DNA of 64,000 bases from DATFDN01 sp963818725 (GTDB lineage Bacteria > Pseudomonadota > Alphaproteobacteria > Acetobacterales > Acetobacteraceae), in assembly GCA_963818725.1 (NCBI GenBank), contig CAWFTU010000001.1:868001-932000 (forward strand), given 5' to 3'. Below are positions 18,179 through 27,114 of this stretch, piece by piece. Within the stretch, counting starts at the first letter, position 1; each line of letters begins with the position of its first letter. The notes below the pieces were generated by a model that saw nothing but the letters and a program-made list of their open reading frames with translations, did not search any database and was not told the DNA's origin. Both the position numbers and the translations under genes were made by a program.

Positions 18179-19911
18179 CTCTTCTCTGTCCCGTCTTGCG
18201 AGCCGGCGCGGTCAAGCGCGCCCGTATCCTCCATCACCTGATACAATAGCCGCGCCGCTTCTGCCGAGACCAGCCCGTCGCGCACGTCGCGCGCGACCAA
18301 CTCCGGGTCGCGCGCCGCCGGATCGCCCATGCCGCCGCCGCCGGGCAGTTCCAGGATCAGACGGTCGCCATCAGGGATGATCTGGAAGCCCTTGGTGCGT
18401 AGCGTCGCGCCGGACTTGAGGCGCACCGCGCCCGGCGCCCCGTCGGCGCCGCCGTCCCGGCCCTTCGGCGGATGGCCGACGCGATCGAACGTGGCGTTCA
18501 CCGCGAACTCCAGATCGCCCTTGGTGCCGATCTCCATGATCTGGCCCGTGCCCCCGCGCGTGCGCCCGGCGCCGCCGGAATCCGGGCGCAGCTCCTTGCG
18601 CCAGAAGATCACCGGCGCGACGTTCTCCGTCGCCTCCACCGGCATGGTCCGCACGCCGGAGGGGAAGGCCGTCGCGTCCAGCCCGTCGGCGTTCGGGCGC
18701 GCGCCGGTGCCACCCGAGTTGAAGGTGATGATCTCGAAATCGGCGATCACCGGCCGGTTGCCGCTGCTCTGGCCGGAGACCGCGCCGCCACCGCGCAAGG
18801 GCGGGTTCCACAGCGCCGAGGCGCCCTCCGCCGTGACCCGGTCGGGCACCGCCTGGTGCAGGCAGCCCATCATCAGGTCGGGCAGCAGATGCCCAATGAC
18901 GTGGCGGACCGAGACCGCGTAGGGACGCGGCGCGTTCAGGATGCAGCCCTCGGGAATTGTCATCCGGAACGGTTTGAGGCTCGCCCAGTTGTTGGGCACT
19001 TCGGGCGCCACCACGCACTTGATGCCGAAGCAGGAATACGCGCGGCAATAGGCGGGCGGGACGTTGATGCCCCGGTTCGACAGGCCGGAGGTGCCGGCGA
19101 AGTCCACCTCGATCGCGTCATCGAGGATTGTCATGGCGGCGGCGAGGCGCACCGGATCGTCGTAGCCGTCGGAATAGATCTCAGCCGCGAACGTGCCCCG
19201 CGGCAGGCGCCTGATCTCCGCCAGGGTCGCGGCCAGCGACAGGTCGAAGACGAAGGCGGCGAGCGGGTCGAGGCTGTCCATACCGAACTCGTCCATCATC
19301 TCGATCAGCCGGCGCGCGCCGGCGTCGTTGCAGGCGCAAAGGGAGTAGATGTCGCCCTCCAGCTCGACCGGCAGGCGCGAGCCGGCGCGGATGAAGTCGA
19401 AGAACGTCTCGTTCGGACGGCCCCGGTCGAAGCATTTCACGATCGGGATATACAGGCCCTCCTCGAACACCGACCGGCCTTCCGGTCCCATGCCAAGGCC
19501 GCCGATGTCGATGACATGGGCGGTGTTGGCGAACAGCCCGACAATGCGGTCGCGCAGGAAGGCGGGCGTGACCACGGTGAGATCGTGCAGGTGCCCGGTG
19601 CCGAGCCACGGGTCGTTGGTGATGTAATGGTCGCCCGGCCGCATGGTCCCGGCCGGGAACTTGCGCAGGAAGTGCCCCACGCTCTCGGCCATCGAGTTGA
19701 CGTGGCCGGGCGTGCCGGTGACGGCCTGGGCCATTATGCGGCCGCGCAGATCGAAGATGCCGGCCGACAGGTCGCCCGCCTCGCGCACCGTGGTCGAGAA
19801 GGCGGTGCGGATCATCGTCTGCGCCTGCTCCTCCACCACGGCGATCAGGCGGTTCCACATGATCTGGCGCTGGATTTGGGCGAGGGGAGTGGTGTCCTGG
19901 GGCGTGCTCAC
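18175..19911 (-). CDS. hydantoinase B / oxoprolinase family subunit
   Basis: About 578 residues from a GTG at 19911 (VSTPQDTTPLAQIQRQIMWN); the longer open frame reaches back through the intergenic repeat and is not credible. Conserved blocks: VEEQAQTMIRTAFSTTVREAGDLS, GTPGHVNSMAESVGHF, ITNDPWLGTGHLHDLTVVTP and the glycine-rich C-terminal LELPGGGGMGDP. It partners with HyuA to form ATP-dependent hydantoinase, 5-oxoprolinase or acetone-carboxylase-like enzymes acting on cyclic or N-carbamoyl amides. The specific substrate is unknown. Its stop overlaps the DUF4268 start. Confidence 0.92.
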   Translation of the reverse strand: MSTPQDTTPLAQIQRQIMWNRLIAVVEEQAQTMIRTAFSTTVREAGDLSAGIFDLRGRIMAQAVTGTPGHVNSMAESVGHFLRKFPAGTMRPGDHYITNDPWLGTGHLHDLTVVTPAFLRDRIVGLFANTAHVIDIGGLGMGPEGRSVFEEGLYIPIVKCFDRGRPNETFFDFIRAGSRLPVELEGDIYSLCACNDAGARRLIEMMDEFGMDSLDPLAAFVFDLSLAATLAEIRRLPRGTFAAEIYSDGYDDPVRLAAAMTILDDAIEVDFAGTSGLSNRGINVPPAYCRAYSCFGIKCVVAPEVPNNWASLKPFRMTIPEGCILNAPRPYAVSVRHVIGHLLPDLMMGCLHQAVPDRVTAEGASALWNPPLRGGGAVSGQSSGNRPVIADFEIITFNSGGTGARPNADGLDATAFPSGVRTMPVEATENVAPVIFWRKELRPDSGGAGRTRGGTGQIMEIGTKGDLEFAVNATFDRVGHPPKGRDGGADGAPGAVRLKSGATLRTKGFQIIPDGDRLILELPGGGGMGDPAARDPELVARDVRDGLVSAEAARLLYQVMEDTGALDRAGSQDGTEKR

Positions 19912-19916
19912 GGCGT

Positions 19917-19999
19917 CCCCTCCCCCCGGCCCCCTCCCGCAAGGGGAGGGGGAGAGGAGGGAGACACCCCTCCCCTTGTGGGAGGGGTTGGGGGAGGGG
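19917..19999. repeat. GC-rich inverted repeat between hyuA and hyuB
   Basis: Two arms, CCCCTCCCGCAAGGGGAGGG and CCCTCCCCTTGTGGGAGGGG, are inverted copies with one mismatch, separated by a short purine-rich spacer. This style of dispersed C/G-rich palindrome is common between genes in high-GC proteobacteria. Lying inside an operon, it may act as an mRNA processing or attenuation hairpin, but it may simply be a dispersed repeat. Confidence 0.6.
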
Positions 20000-20023
20000 T
20001 CGAAACGACAGAAACCATCCGCG

Positions 20024-22102
20024 TCACTCCCGCGCCATCGCGATATAGCCGAACCCGTCGATCCGCGCCGTCCAGCTGGGCGCCACCAGTGTCGAGGTCT
20101 CGTCCTCGGCGATGATCGCGGGGCCGGTGACGCGCGCGCCCTCGGCCAGGCCGGCGCGGTCATGCACGGCGTAGTCGGACACGTCGCCTGTGGCCGTCTC
20201 GCGCACCGCCTGCGAGCGGGCAGGGGCGGGCGCGGTGGCGGCGCGCGGTGTGAGCGCGATCTCGTCGGGGATGCCGGTGCCGACCTGCACGGCGAAGCTC
20301 ATCACCTCGACATCGGAGCCGGGCACGGGGCGATCGTAGAAGCGCGAATAGGCGTCATCGAAGGCGGCGCGGATCGCGGGCATGTCATCAGGGCCAAGGA
20401 CGCGGACCGGCAGGGGAACCGGAATCTCGTGCCCTTGCCCCACGTAGCGCATGTAAGCGGTCCTGCTCTGCGCCAGCGGAGCGCCAAAGCTGCCCTGCTC
20501 GACAACCCTCCGCGCCTCCTCCGCCATGTCGTCCAGGAGCGCGTTAACCTTGACGATGTCAAAGGACGAGAAGCGCTGATACAGGCTGCGCACCACCTCG
20601 TAGGCAATCGGCGCGCGCAGGAAGCCGATCGCGCTGCCGACTCCCGCGCCGGAGGGCACCAGCACGCGCCCGATCCCCAGCTTCTCGGCGATCCGGCAGG
20701 CATGGACGGGGCCGCCGCCGCCGAAGGCGATCAGGGTGCGCCCCTCGTAGCTCTTGCCGGACTCGATCGCGTGGACGCGCGCGGCGTTCGCCATGGTCTC
20801 GTCCACCATCTCGACCACGCCGACCGCCGCCATCTCCGGCGCGAGGCCGAGCCGCAGGCCGACATGCGCCGCCAGGGCATCGCGCGCCGCGCGCGGATCG
20901 AGGCGCAGCGCCCCGCCCGCGAACCGCTCGGGATCGTAGCGGCCGAGCACGAGGTTGGCATCGGTGACGGCGGGCCGCGTGCCGCCGCGCGCATAGCAGG
21001 CCGGGCCAGGCTCGGCCCCGGTGCTGTCCGGGCCGACGGTGATGCGGCCCATCGCATCGACGCGCGCCAGGCTACCGCCGCCAGCGCCGATCTCCACCAT
21101 CTCGATCGCCGGGATGCGCAGGGGCAGGCCGGAGCCCTTCTTGAACCGCCCGACGCGGGCCACCTCGAAGCTGCGCGCGGTCTGCGGGCGGGCGTCGTCG
21201 ATCAGGCAGATCTTCGCCGTCGTGCCGCCCATGTCGAAGGACAGCACTGAGGCGAGGCCGCACTGGCGCGCGACATGCGCCGAGAACAGCGCGCCGCCGG
21301 CCGGCCCGCTCTCGACCAGGCGGATGGGGAAGCGGCAGGCGGTCTCGATCGTGGTCAGGCCGCCGCCCGAGAGCATGAGGAAGATCGGCGCGGTCGTGCC
21401 CAGGCCGCGCAGCCCGTCCTCGAGCCGGCGCAGGTAGCGCGTCATGCGCGGCTGCACATAGGCGTTGGCGACCGTCGTGGAAAAGCGCTCCCACTCCCGC
21501 ATCTCGGGCGAGACCTCGGCGGAGAGGGAAACTGGTGTTTCCGGCATCGCCTCGGCGAGAATGTCGCGGACCCGGATCTCATGGCTCGGATTGACGAAGG
21601 CGTGCAGGAAGCCGACCGCGACGCTCTCGACGCGCTCCCGCCGGAGCGTGGGGATCAGTGCGCGCACCGCCTGCTCGTCGAGCGGGCGCAGGACCGCGCC
21701 CGTGTTGTCGAGGCGCTCGGGCACCGGCAGGCGCAGGTGGCGCGGCACCAGCGGCTCGGGCAGGGCAATGTTAAGGTCGTATTGGTCGTAACGGCTCTCG
21801 TTGCCCATCGCGAGCACGTCGCGGAAGCCCTGGGTGGTCAGCAGCGCGGTGCGCGCGCCCGTGCGCTCGATCACCGCGTTGGTGGAGAGGGTGGTGCCGT
21901 GAATGACCATGCCGAGCTGGGCCGCGCCGATGCCGGCCTGCTCCAGCACCGTCCCCACGCCCTGCAACACGCCCTCCTCGGGCGCGGCGGAGGTGGTCAG
22001 GGTCTTGACGGTGTATCGGTGTCCAGCATGTTCGAGGGCGAGGTCGGTGAAAGTGCCGCCGATGTCCACGGCAAGGCGGGCGGCGGAGGACGGAGGGGGC
22101 AA
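20024..22102 (-). CDS. hydantoinase A / oxoprolinase family subunit
   Basis: A 692-residue ATP-binding subunit. N-terminal VDIGGTFTDLAL phosphate loop, HGTTLSTNAVIERTGARTAL, SRYDQYDLN, and a second ASKHA-type loop SFDMGGTTAKICLID near residue 290. FGGGGPVHAC lies near residue 470. It pairs with the HyuB-like subunit encoded just downstream. Whether this is a true hydantoinase, 5-oxoprolinase or N-methylhydantoinase cannot be told from motifs alone. It is first gene of the minus-strand operon and divergent from the ThDP enzyme gene across about 190 bases. Confidence 0.93.
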   Translation of the reverse strand: MPPPSSAARLAVDIGGTFTDLALEHAGHRYTVKTLTTSAAPEEGVLQGVGTVLEQAGIGAAQLGMVIHGTTLSTNAVIERTGARTALLTTQGFRDVLAMGNESRYDQYDLNIALPEPLVPRHLRLPVPERLDNTGAVLRPLDEQAVRALIPTLRRERVESVAVGFLHAFVNPSHEIRVRDILAEAMPETPVSLSAEVSPEMREWERFSTTVANAYVQPRMTRYLRRLEDGLRGLGTTAPIFLMLSGGGLTTIETACRFPIRLVESGPAGGALFSAHVARQCGLASVLSFDMGGTTAKICLIDDARPQTARSFEVARVGRFKKGSGLPLRIPAIEMVEIGAGGGSLARVDAMGRITVGPDSTGAEPGPACYARGGTRPAVTDANLVLGRYDPERFAGGALRLDPRAARDALAAHVGLRLGLAPEMAAVGVVEMVDETMANAARVHAIESGKSYEGRTLIAFGGGGPVHACRIAEKLGIGRVLVPSGAGVGSAIGFLRAPIAYEVVRSLYQRFSSFDIVKVNALLDDMAEEARRVVEQGSFGAPLAQSRTAYMRYVGQGHEIPVPLPVRVLGPDDMPAIRAAFDDAYSRFYDRPVPGSDVEVMSFAVQVGTGIPDEIALTPRAATAPAPARSQAVRETATGDVSDYAVHDRAGLAEGARVTGPAIIAEDETSTLVAPSWTARIDGFGYIAMARE

Positions 22103-22292
22103 AGGGAGGACCGGTCTAGTTGGCGGAAGGGGCAGTCAACCGCGCAGGTGCGGAACTGGCAAGTCTTGGACGGGCGCTGTTTCGGTGCGCGTCATCTGAT
22201 CTTTCCTTGTCTCACGAACGGCCCCCACCGTTGCCCTCCACCACCAGCGCGCGCACTCTGCGGGCACATCCGCCCTCCGGGAGCCCCAACGC

Positions 22293-23831
22293 ATGAACGG
22301 CGCCGAATCGCTTGTCCACACGCTGCTAGCCTGCGGCGTCGATACCTGCTTCTCCAATCCTGGAACCTCGGAGATGCACTTTGTCGCCGCGCTCGACCGT
22401 ATCCCCGGGATGCGCTGCGTGCTCGGCCTGTTCGAGGGCGTGGTGACGGGGGCGGCCGACGGGTACGCGCGGATGGCGGGCAGGCCGGGGGCGACGTTGC
22501 TGCATTGCGGGCCGGGCCTCGCCAACGGCTTGGCGAACCTGCACAACGCGCGCCGTGCCTCCACGCCGATCGTGAACATCACCGGCGATCAGGCCACCTA
22601 TCATCGCCCGCTGGACGCGCCGCTGACCGCCGACACCGAGGGCTGGGCGCGCGGCGTATCGGGCTGGGTGCGCACCGCGACCTCGGCGGCGACCGTCGGG
22701 CGCGACGCGGCGGTGGCGGTGCAGGCGGCGCGCACCGCGCCGGGACAGATCGCGACCCTGATCCTGCCGGCCGACACCGCCTGGACCGAGGGCGGCGTCG
22801 TGGCCGATGCCCTGCCGGTGCCGGAGCGGCCACGCGCCGACCCTCACCAGGTGCGGGTCGTGGCTGACGTGCTGCGCCGGGGCGGCAAGACCCTGATTCT
22901 GCTGGGCAACGACGCGCTCACCGAAGGGGCGCTCGCGCTCGCGCACCGGGTCGCCGCGCATGCCGGTGCCTCGCTCATGGCGATGGGCTCGAACGGACGT
23001 ATCGCGCGCGGGCAGGGACGGGTGGCGGTGAACCGCATCCCCTATCCGGTGGATCAGGCGGTGAAAGCGCTCGCCGGGTTCCGCCATGTGGTGCTGGTCG
23101 CGTGCCGCAAGCCGGTGATCTTCTTCGCCTATCCCGGCAAGCCCGGCAGCCCGGTGCCGGGTGATGCCGATGTCCATGTCCTGGCGCGACCCGAGCAAGA
23201 CCCGATGGACGCGCTGGCGCGGCTGGCGGACGAGCTGGGCGCTCCGGCCGCTTCGGTCCCCGATGCCGGCCCGCGCCCGGAGCCGGCGCGCGGCGCGATC
23301 AGTCCCGAGAGTTTCGCGCCCACCCTGGCCGCGCTACTGCCCGAGCAGGCGGTCGTGGCCGACGAGGCGATCACCTTCGGCCGCGGCTTCTTCCCCGGAA
23401 CCTTCGCCGCCGCGTCGCATGACTGGCTGCAAGTTGCCGGCGGGGCGATCGGCGGCGGGATGCCGCTCGCGACCGGCGCCGCGGTCGGGGCGCCGGGGCG
23501 GCGCGTGGTGAGCCTGCAAGCCGACGGCTCGGCGATGTACACCGTGCAGGCGCTGTGGACCCAGGCGCGCGAGAAGCTGGACGTGACGACGGTCATCTTC
23601 TCCAACCGCAAGTACCAGATCCTGCTGGGCGAGCTGGCCAATGTCGGCGCCAATCCCGGCCGCACCGCGCTCGACATGATGGATCTCGGCAACCCCGACC
23701 TCGATTTTGTCGCGCTGGCGCGCGGCATGGGCGTGGAGGCGGCGCGGGCGGAGAGCTGCGAGCAGTTCGCCGACCTGTTCGCCCAGTCGTTGCGGGTGAA
23801 GGGACCGTTCCTGATCGAGTTGCCGACGTAA
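22293..23831 (+). CDS. ThDP-dependent decarboxylase/synthase (acetolactate synthase large-subunit-like)
   Basis: A 512-residue thiamine-diphosphate enzyme. N-terminal Pyr domain with the catalytic Glu in LFEGVVTGAADGYARM (about residue 50), HCGPGLANGLANLHNA and ITGDQATYHRPLD. The C-terminal PP domain has the Mg/ThDP motif ADGSAMYTVQALWTQ ending in FSNRKY. The length and the short central domain resemble benzoylformate decarboxylase / IlvX-like proteins more than true IlvB, and no regulatory subunit gene is adjacent. It acts on some 2-oxo acid. The MmgE/PrpD gene follows 49 bases downstream. Confidence 0.9.
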   Translation: MNGAESLVHTLLACGVDTCFSNPGTSEMHFVAALDRIPGMRCVLGLFEGVVTGAADGYARMAGRPGATLLHCGPGLANGLANLHNARRASTPIVNITGDQATYHRPLDAPLTADTEGWARGVSGWVRTATSAATVGRDAAVAVQAARTAPGQIATLILPADTAWTEGGVVADALPVPERPRADPHQVRVVADVLRRGGKTLILLGNDALTEGALALAHRVAAHAGASLMAMGSNGRIARGQGRVAVNRIPYPVDQAVKALAGFRHVVLVACRKPVIFFAYPGKPGSPVPGDADVHVLARPEQDPMDALARLADELGAPAASVPDAGPRPEPARGAISPESFAPTLAALLPEQAVVADEAITFGRGFFPGTFAAASHDWLQVAGGAIGGGMPLATGAAVGAPGRRVVSLQADGSAMYTVQALWTQAREKLDVTTVIFSNRKYQILLGELANVGANPGRTALDMMDLGNPDLDFVALARGMGVEAARAESCEQFADLFAQSLRVKGPFLIELPT

Positions 23832-23880
23832 GCGCGGCCGCGCGGTTGCGCTTGGAACCGCATGGCCAGGAGAGTACGCC

Positions 23881-25218
23881 ATGAAGCTGACCCAGGACAT
23901 CGGCGCGTTCATCGCCACGCTGTCGCCTAACCGCGTTCCCCAGGCGGCGATGGAGGTGACGCGGCTCGGCTTCATCGACACGGTGGGCACCATGATCGCC
24001 GGGCGCGGCGAGGCGTGCGTGCGCATCCTGCGCGACGTGCTCGCCCCGCCCTCCGGCCCGTCCTCAATCACCTTCGGCGCGGCGCGCGCGCCGGCGCCCG
24101 AGGCGGCCTGGATCAACGGCACGGCGGCGCACGCGCTCGATTACGACGATGTCGCGCTGCGCGGGCACCCGTCCACCGTGCTGGTGCCGGCCATCCTGGC
24201 GGAGGCCGAGGCGCTGGACGCGTCCGGGGCCGACATGCTGGTGGCCTATGTCGCGGGCTACGAGACCTGGGCCGAGCTGTTCCGCCGCGATTCCGGACTG
24301 CTGCACACCAAGGGCTGGCACCCGACCGGGCTGTACGGCGCAGTCGGCGCGGCGGCCGCGTGCGCGAAGCTGCGCCGGCTGGGCGCCGCGCGGGCGGCCA
24401 CGGCGGTGGCGTTGGGCGCGTCGCAGAGCGCCGGGCTGATGGCGAATTTCGGCACCATGACCAAGCCCTTCCACGCCGGGCGCGCGGCGCAGTCCGGGAT
24501 CATGGCGGCACGGCTGGCCGAGGCGGGGTTCACGTCGAGCGAGGACGCGCTCGAGCATCCCCAGGGCTTCCTGCACGCGATCTCGCCCGAGGGCGGCGAG
24601 GACCGCGCGAGCGCCGCACGCCTCGGTGAGGATTGGGCGCTGCTCAGCCAGGGGCTGGCGATCAAGAAATACCCGACCTGCTACTGCACGCACCGCGCGA
24701 TTGACAGCGCGCTCGATCTGCTGGCGGCAAATCCCGTGCGGGCCGGGGCGGTCGAACGCGTCACCGTGCGGATCAGCGACTACTTCGCGACGGTGCTGCG
24801 CAACCACGCCCCCGAGACCGGGCTGGCCGCGAAGTTCAGCATCGAGTTCGCCATGGCGAGCGCGATCGTCGCGCGCCGCGTGGGTCTGCGCGAGCTGACC
24901 GATGCGTTTGTGCGCCGGCCCGACGTTCGGGCGTTGATGCAGCGGGTCGTGACGGATACGACCGATGCGCACGACCCCATGCTTCCGGGCGCGGCGCCCG
25001 CGGATCGGGTAAGTATCGTGCTCGCAAGTGGCGAGACGCTGACGAGCGAGGACGTGGCCCGCGCCACGGGCCATCCCAGCCGCCCGTTGAGTGAGCAGCA
25101 GGTTTTTGAGAAGTTCGCTGACTGTCTGGAGGCGGGCGGGTCGGAGATTGCGGCCGAGACGTTGATCGGGCGGTTGCAAGCGTTGGAGACAATGCCTGCT
25201 CGCGCGCTGGCGGCCTGA
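23881..25218 (+). CDS. MmgE/PrpD family protein
   Basis: A 445-residue member of the 2-methylcitrate dehydratase/cis-aconitate decarboxylase fold. Key blocks: NGTAAHALDYDDVALRGHPS (about residues 79-98), GWHPTGLYGAVGAAAA and KKYPTCYCTHRAIDSAL. Many family members outside the methylcitrate cycle have unknown dehydratase or decarboxylase substrates, and no prpB or prpC gene is nearby, so this is probably not PrpD proper. CAGGAGAG lies upstream of the ATG. It follows the ThDP enzyme gene in what looks like an operon. Confidence 0.92.
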   Translation: MKLTQDIGAFIATLSPNRVPQAAMEVTRLGFIDTVGTMIAGRGEACVRILRDVLAPPSGPSSITFGAARAPAPEAAWINGTAAHALDYDDVALRGHPSTVLVPAILAEAEALDASGADMLVAYVAGYETWAELFRRDSGLLHTKGWHPTGLYGAVGAAAACAKLRRLGAARAATAVALGASQSAGLMANFGTMTKPFHAGRAAQSGIMAARLAEAGFTSSEDALEHPQGFLHAISPEGGEDRASAARLGEDWALLSQGLAIKKYPTCYCTHRAIDSALDLLAANPVRAGAVERVTVRISDYFATVLRNHAPETGLAAKFSIEFAMASAIVARRVGLRELTDAFVRRPDVRALMQRVVTDTTDAHDPMLPGAAPADRVSIVLASGETLTSEDVARATGHPSRPLSEQQVFEKFADCLEAGGSEIAAETLIGRLQALETMPARALAA

Positions 25219-25232
25219 ACCGGATTCGGACA

Positions 25233-25547
25233 ATGCGCCGGTTCCTCTATGGCACGCTGCTCGACCCTGGCCTGCTGGCCGCGCTCGCCGGCCGCACCGT
25301 CCCGCTCACGCCCGTTACGCTGCGTGGGTGGCGGCGCGTCGCTATGCCGGACGGCCGCTATCCGACGCTGCGCCGCGCCCGCGGTACGGTGAGGGGCGCC
25401 TTGGCCACGGTGGATCGCCCCGCCTTCGAGCGACTCGCGGCTTACGAAGGCCGTTCCTATCGCTTAGCGCCGGTCGTCGTGCGCACCGCGCGGGGCCAGA
25501 TCGCCGCCCGGGCGTGGATCGCGCCGGGGGGAACGCTCCGCGACTAG
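25233..25547 (+). CDS. gamma-glutamylcyclotransferase-like (AIG2 family) protein
   Basis: A 104-residue protein with the family opening FLYGTLLDPGLLA (substrate loop YGTL) and the catalytic-Glu segment AYEGRSYRLAPV. The length is at the short end of the family. Such enzymes act on gamma-glutamyl amines or peptides. The ATG lies 14 bases after the MmgE/PrpD stop, so it probably shares the operon. The C-terminus (AWIAPGGTLRD) ends about 85 bases before the start of the decayed lactonase region; mild truncation cannot be excluded. Confidence 0.8.
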   Translation: MRRFLYGTLLDPGLLAALAGRTVPLTPVTLRGWRRVAMPDGRYPTLRRARGTVRGALATVDRPAFERLAAYEGRSYRLAPVVVRTARGQIAARAWIAPGGTLRD

Positions 25548-25632
25548 CCACGGCGATCGTCTCGGGCGGGGAGACCAGATCGGCGCCCCGCCCAGGCCCT
25601 TGCGGCTGGTCTCAGCCGAGCGTGAGTCCCAC

Positions 25633-26000
25633 TCAGTCCCAGAACTCGCCGTTGCGCGGCAGTTTCGCGAAGTCCATGCCGTCGTGGCAGAGGAAGATCG
25701 GCATGCCGCTGCGCTCCAATTGTTTCATCCGCACTCGGCTCATTGACATGGCGCTGGTGCTCCAGTCGAACGGCATCGGGATCATCGCCTCGAACCGTTG
25801 CGCTGGGGGCCGACATCGGCGGCGAGGCAAATCCGGCCGTGCTGCGCCAGGTTCAGGATCAGCGATTGGTGGCCGGGCGTGTGGCCGGGCGTCCTGACCA
25901 GCCACAGCGTCCCGTCGTCGAACAGATCGAAATCCCCCTCAAGCTCCAGGATGTGGAGCCTGCGGATGTCACGGCGCAGTTGCCCGGACGCCGCCAACCT
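25633..26000 (-). pseudogene. metallo-beta-lactamase-fold lactonase, C-terminal half
   Basis: Reading on the complement: LAASGQLRRDIRRL, then LELEGDFDLFDDGTLWLVRT, PGHTPGHQSLILNL and CLAADVGPQRNG in one frame. It continues as FEAMIPMPFDWSTSAMSMSR and FLCHDGMDFAKLPRNGEFWD in a shifted frame to the stop at 25633. This is the C-terminal part of an N-acyl homoserine lactonase-like MBL protein, whose N-terminal half lies 6 kb away at 31890-32357. The 1-base frameshift near 25790 is in addition to the split. Confidence 0.85.
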
Positions 26001-26146
26001 ACTACATATAGATTAGGATCGACAGCGCAATGCTCGCGCCGTCATCACCTTGGCGGGTCTTGCCGCTGCCCGTGCTCGTGGCCGCACCGGGGGCCGGCCA
26101 CGGTTGATGACACGGGCTAAACGGCTGCGCTTGTCCGCCCTACGGC

Positions 26147-26353
26147 TTACCGTATTCCCAGTTTCTCTCGCAGGTTAAACAGAATCAAATAAAACCAACT
26201 CTTGTTCCGGTCGATTTTCCATGTTTGGATTGTAGTCCAGTTACCCTGATTCCTTAGATTCCATACAAAGCATTCACCCAGCTCGTTATCTACTGGGGCG
26301 GAAGGGTAGGCCGTTCGTAAAGCATTATATTGTGTTATTGTGCGCCCTCGCAC
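26147..26353 (-). CDS. small ORF overlapping the Nudix gene end
   Basis: A 68-residue frame starting MRGRTITQYNALRTAYPS that overlaps the last 19 bases of the Nudix-like gene. The composition looks protein-like (VWNLRNQGNWTTIQTWKIDR and a NKSWFYLILFNLREKL end). It may be a separate short gene translated by coupling. Alternatively it is the true C-terminus of the Nudix protein displaced by a one-base slip. I do not recognise a family. Confidence 0.4.
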   Translation of the reverse strand: MRGRTITQYNALRTAYPSAPVDNELGECFVWNLRNQGNWTTIQTWKIDRNKSWFYLILFNLREKLGIR

Positions 26354-27084
26354 CGCTTGAGCAGCGAGAACCCAAAGTTTATTCCTTGTACAACCTGGAG
26401 CTGTATAGCTCCGAAGTCACTTCCGACGTTAAAGTAAACACCATAAAAGGCGGGGGGGACGGCGGCATCCTCAAAGATCGGAGGATCGGCCTGCACAGTC
26501 AGATGGGTTTCAGGATGGTAGAGTTCAAGATCAACGCCTGTCTCCTCATAGAACTCCAATAAGGCACCGGCAATGGGATCGAGACCTGCTTGAAGACCGC
26601 CACCTGGTAACGCGTAATCGCCGCCACCATTTGGAAGGGGTGCACCTTGGGAGTAGATAACGCCATTGTTGCTGGAAAGATCACCTTCATGGAAAAAATA
26701 ACCGCGCATATTTTTTTTGAATAAGATGAATTGGCCGTTTCCATCATGAATGACTGCGTAAACGGATGGTGGGTTGTTCTTATTCTGTTTCTTTCGCGTC
26801 GTGCTGCTGAAACTAGAAATGAAGCTCGCCCTTCCGGCCGCTTGTGTCTGGCTTTGTGTGGGGCTTGGCGGGCATCGTGCGCTTGATGCGACGGGTGGCC
26901 CGAACACATAGCGCTGATAAATCTGCTCTGGGTTTCCCGAAGCTTGGCGCCCCAGTAGATAAGCTCCAATTCCAATCGAGAGGACTGCCGTTATAAGCGC
27001 CGCAATAAGCAAGCCCGGGGGTCCGGCGATCACCACATCGGGAGCGAGGAGATACCAAAGGTCGACGAAGCCCTCAAATCCCAC
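26335..27084 (-). CDS. membrane-anchored Nudix-like hydrolase
   Basis: About 249 residues from a GTG at 27084; the open frame further upstream lies within the IS630-like element. One transmembrane helix near residues 17-40 (GPPGLLIAALITAVLSIGIG) is followed by a linker and a Nudix domain. The Nudix box is degenerate: GGGLQAGLDPIAGALLEFYE then ETGVDL. The EE pair is kept, but the usual G-x5-E Glu and the REUXEE Arg are replaced, so activity is doubtful. The start lies about 20 bases after the reconstructed stop of the lectin gene, suggesting a two-gene lectin/Nudix operon before IS invasion. Confidence 0.6.
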   Translation of the reverse strand: MGFEGFVDLWYLLAPDVVIAGPPGLLIAALITAVLSIGIGAYLLGRQASGNPEQIYQRYVFGPPVASSARCPPSPTQSQTQAAGRASFISSFSSTTRKKQNKNNPPSVYAVIHDGNGQFILFKKNMRGYFFHEGDLSSNNGVIYSQGAPLPNGGGDYALPGGGLQAGLDPIAGALLEFYEETGVDLELYHPETHLTVQADPPIFEDAAVPPAFYGVYFNVGSDFGAIQLQVVQGINFGFSLLKRCEGAQ

Positions 27085-27114
27085 AACCGAGAAATCCCGC
27101 CGGCCTAGCTGATA

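Noticed and set aside
19911..20163. N-terminal extension of HyuB to the ATG at 20163
   Set aside because: It would run through the C/G palindrome and into hyuA with unnatural sequence; the GTG at 19911 begins the conserved protein.
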